A stretch of DNA of 64,000 nucleotides from Pelatocladus maniniholoensis HA4357-MV3. Its GTDB lineage: Bacteria; Cyanobacteriota; Cyanobacteriia; Cyanobacteriales; Nostocaceae. The notes beneath the pieces were generated by a model. That model was not told the DNA's origin, did not search any database, and was given only the letters and a program-made list of their open reading frames with translations. This document shows, one piece after another, positions 63,827 through 64,000 of this stretch. Position 1 is the first letter of the stretch; every line of letters starts with the position of its first letter. Where the stretch lies: contig JAHHHW010000085.1 in NCBI GenBank assembly GCA_019359115.1, positions 119,134 through 183,133 on the forward strand. The letters run 5' to 3'. A program made the position numbers and the translations under genes.

Positions 63827-64000
63827 TACGATTTTTGATTCTGTAAAATACAGTTAATTCTTAACTATTACATCTGACGGGGCGACAAAATAGCCTAAAA
63901 AGCTTATAGTGTAAAGGATGTAGCACTTTATGGTAGAAAAAGATAGGTCTAGATTTGTCAATAAGACCAATAAGATTGATAATGTTACCTAAATTCTACC
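63827..64000. other. end of the window after the methyltransferase gene
   Basis: AT-rich, no gene. The only frame (ATG 63930, 20 codons) is not convincing. No terminator with clear stem was found. Confidence 0.4.

Noticed and set aside
63930..63992. 20-codon open frame at the window end
   Set aside because: Too short, no ribosome site, AT-rich low-information composition.

Overview
The window reads as chromosomal DNA of a filamentous, probably heterocyst-forming cyanobacterium (Nostocales). The reasons are: the HIP1 octamer GCGATCGC recurs throughout; there are many tandem heptamer repeats (STRR type, e.g. GGATTGG at 59573) and palindromic MITE-like elements; and there are cyanobacterial marker genes (Ycf45-type ATPase, Psb34, NDH-1 genes ndhF and ndhD, a tocopherol cyclase, a ThiO-ThiG fusion, a CruA/CruP flavoprotein). 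From memory, the order pacR / NnrU / thioredoxin / ndhF / ndhD matches Anabaena sp. PCC 7120. The identification is by family recognition only; no database search was run.

Layout. 1-1332: 3' part of a ycf45 gene. 1699-5914: a minus-strand set of DUF815 ATPase, membrane-anchored coiled-coil protein with a TerB-C-like tail, and a BrxD-family (DUF2791) ATPase; this looks like an orphan conflict or stress module. 5996-8692: TMEM14-like protein, 1-Cys peroxiredoxin, DUF202 protein, a nested MITE and a secreted protein. 8805-15474: an AT-rich cluster with four CadD-family transporters, a LysR regulator, a small membrane protein, a prohibitin-like protein and a secreted pentapeptide-repeat protein. 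16081-29205: housekeeping and hypothetical genes (cysteine synthase, 2Fe-2S thioredoxin-like ferredoxin, YdcF protein, tRNA-Arg(CCT), tocopherol cyclase, WD40 protein, AI-2E transporter, polA, HAD phosphatase). 29509-36993: a core-less ArgS-like protein, a Crp regulator, and a Ser/Thr kinase followed by three membrane-anchored solute-binding proteins that share one N-terminal anchor. 37099-44229: the CbbR-type regulator PacR and the NDH-1 genes. 44372-46046: a glycine-zipper protein with a coupled small partner, then an Uma2 remnant. 46408-63826: UPF0718/TIGR03943 permease pair, beta-propeller protein, coiled-coil protein, CruA/CruP-like flavoprotein, cimA, thiO-thiG, psb34, a large TPR protein and a DNA methyltransferase.

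The most interesting accessory systems are the BrxD/TerB-C/DUF815 cluster, the kinase plus tethered binding proteins, the glycine-zipper gene pair and the four-paralog CadD cluster. Short repeats have also been taken up in frame by several proteins (polA, DALR protein, CruA/CruP-like protein, ThiO-ThiG), always in a linker or a tail. Two MITE-like elements still carry recognisable target-site duplications.
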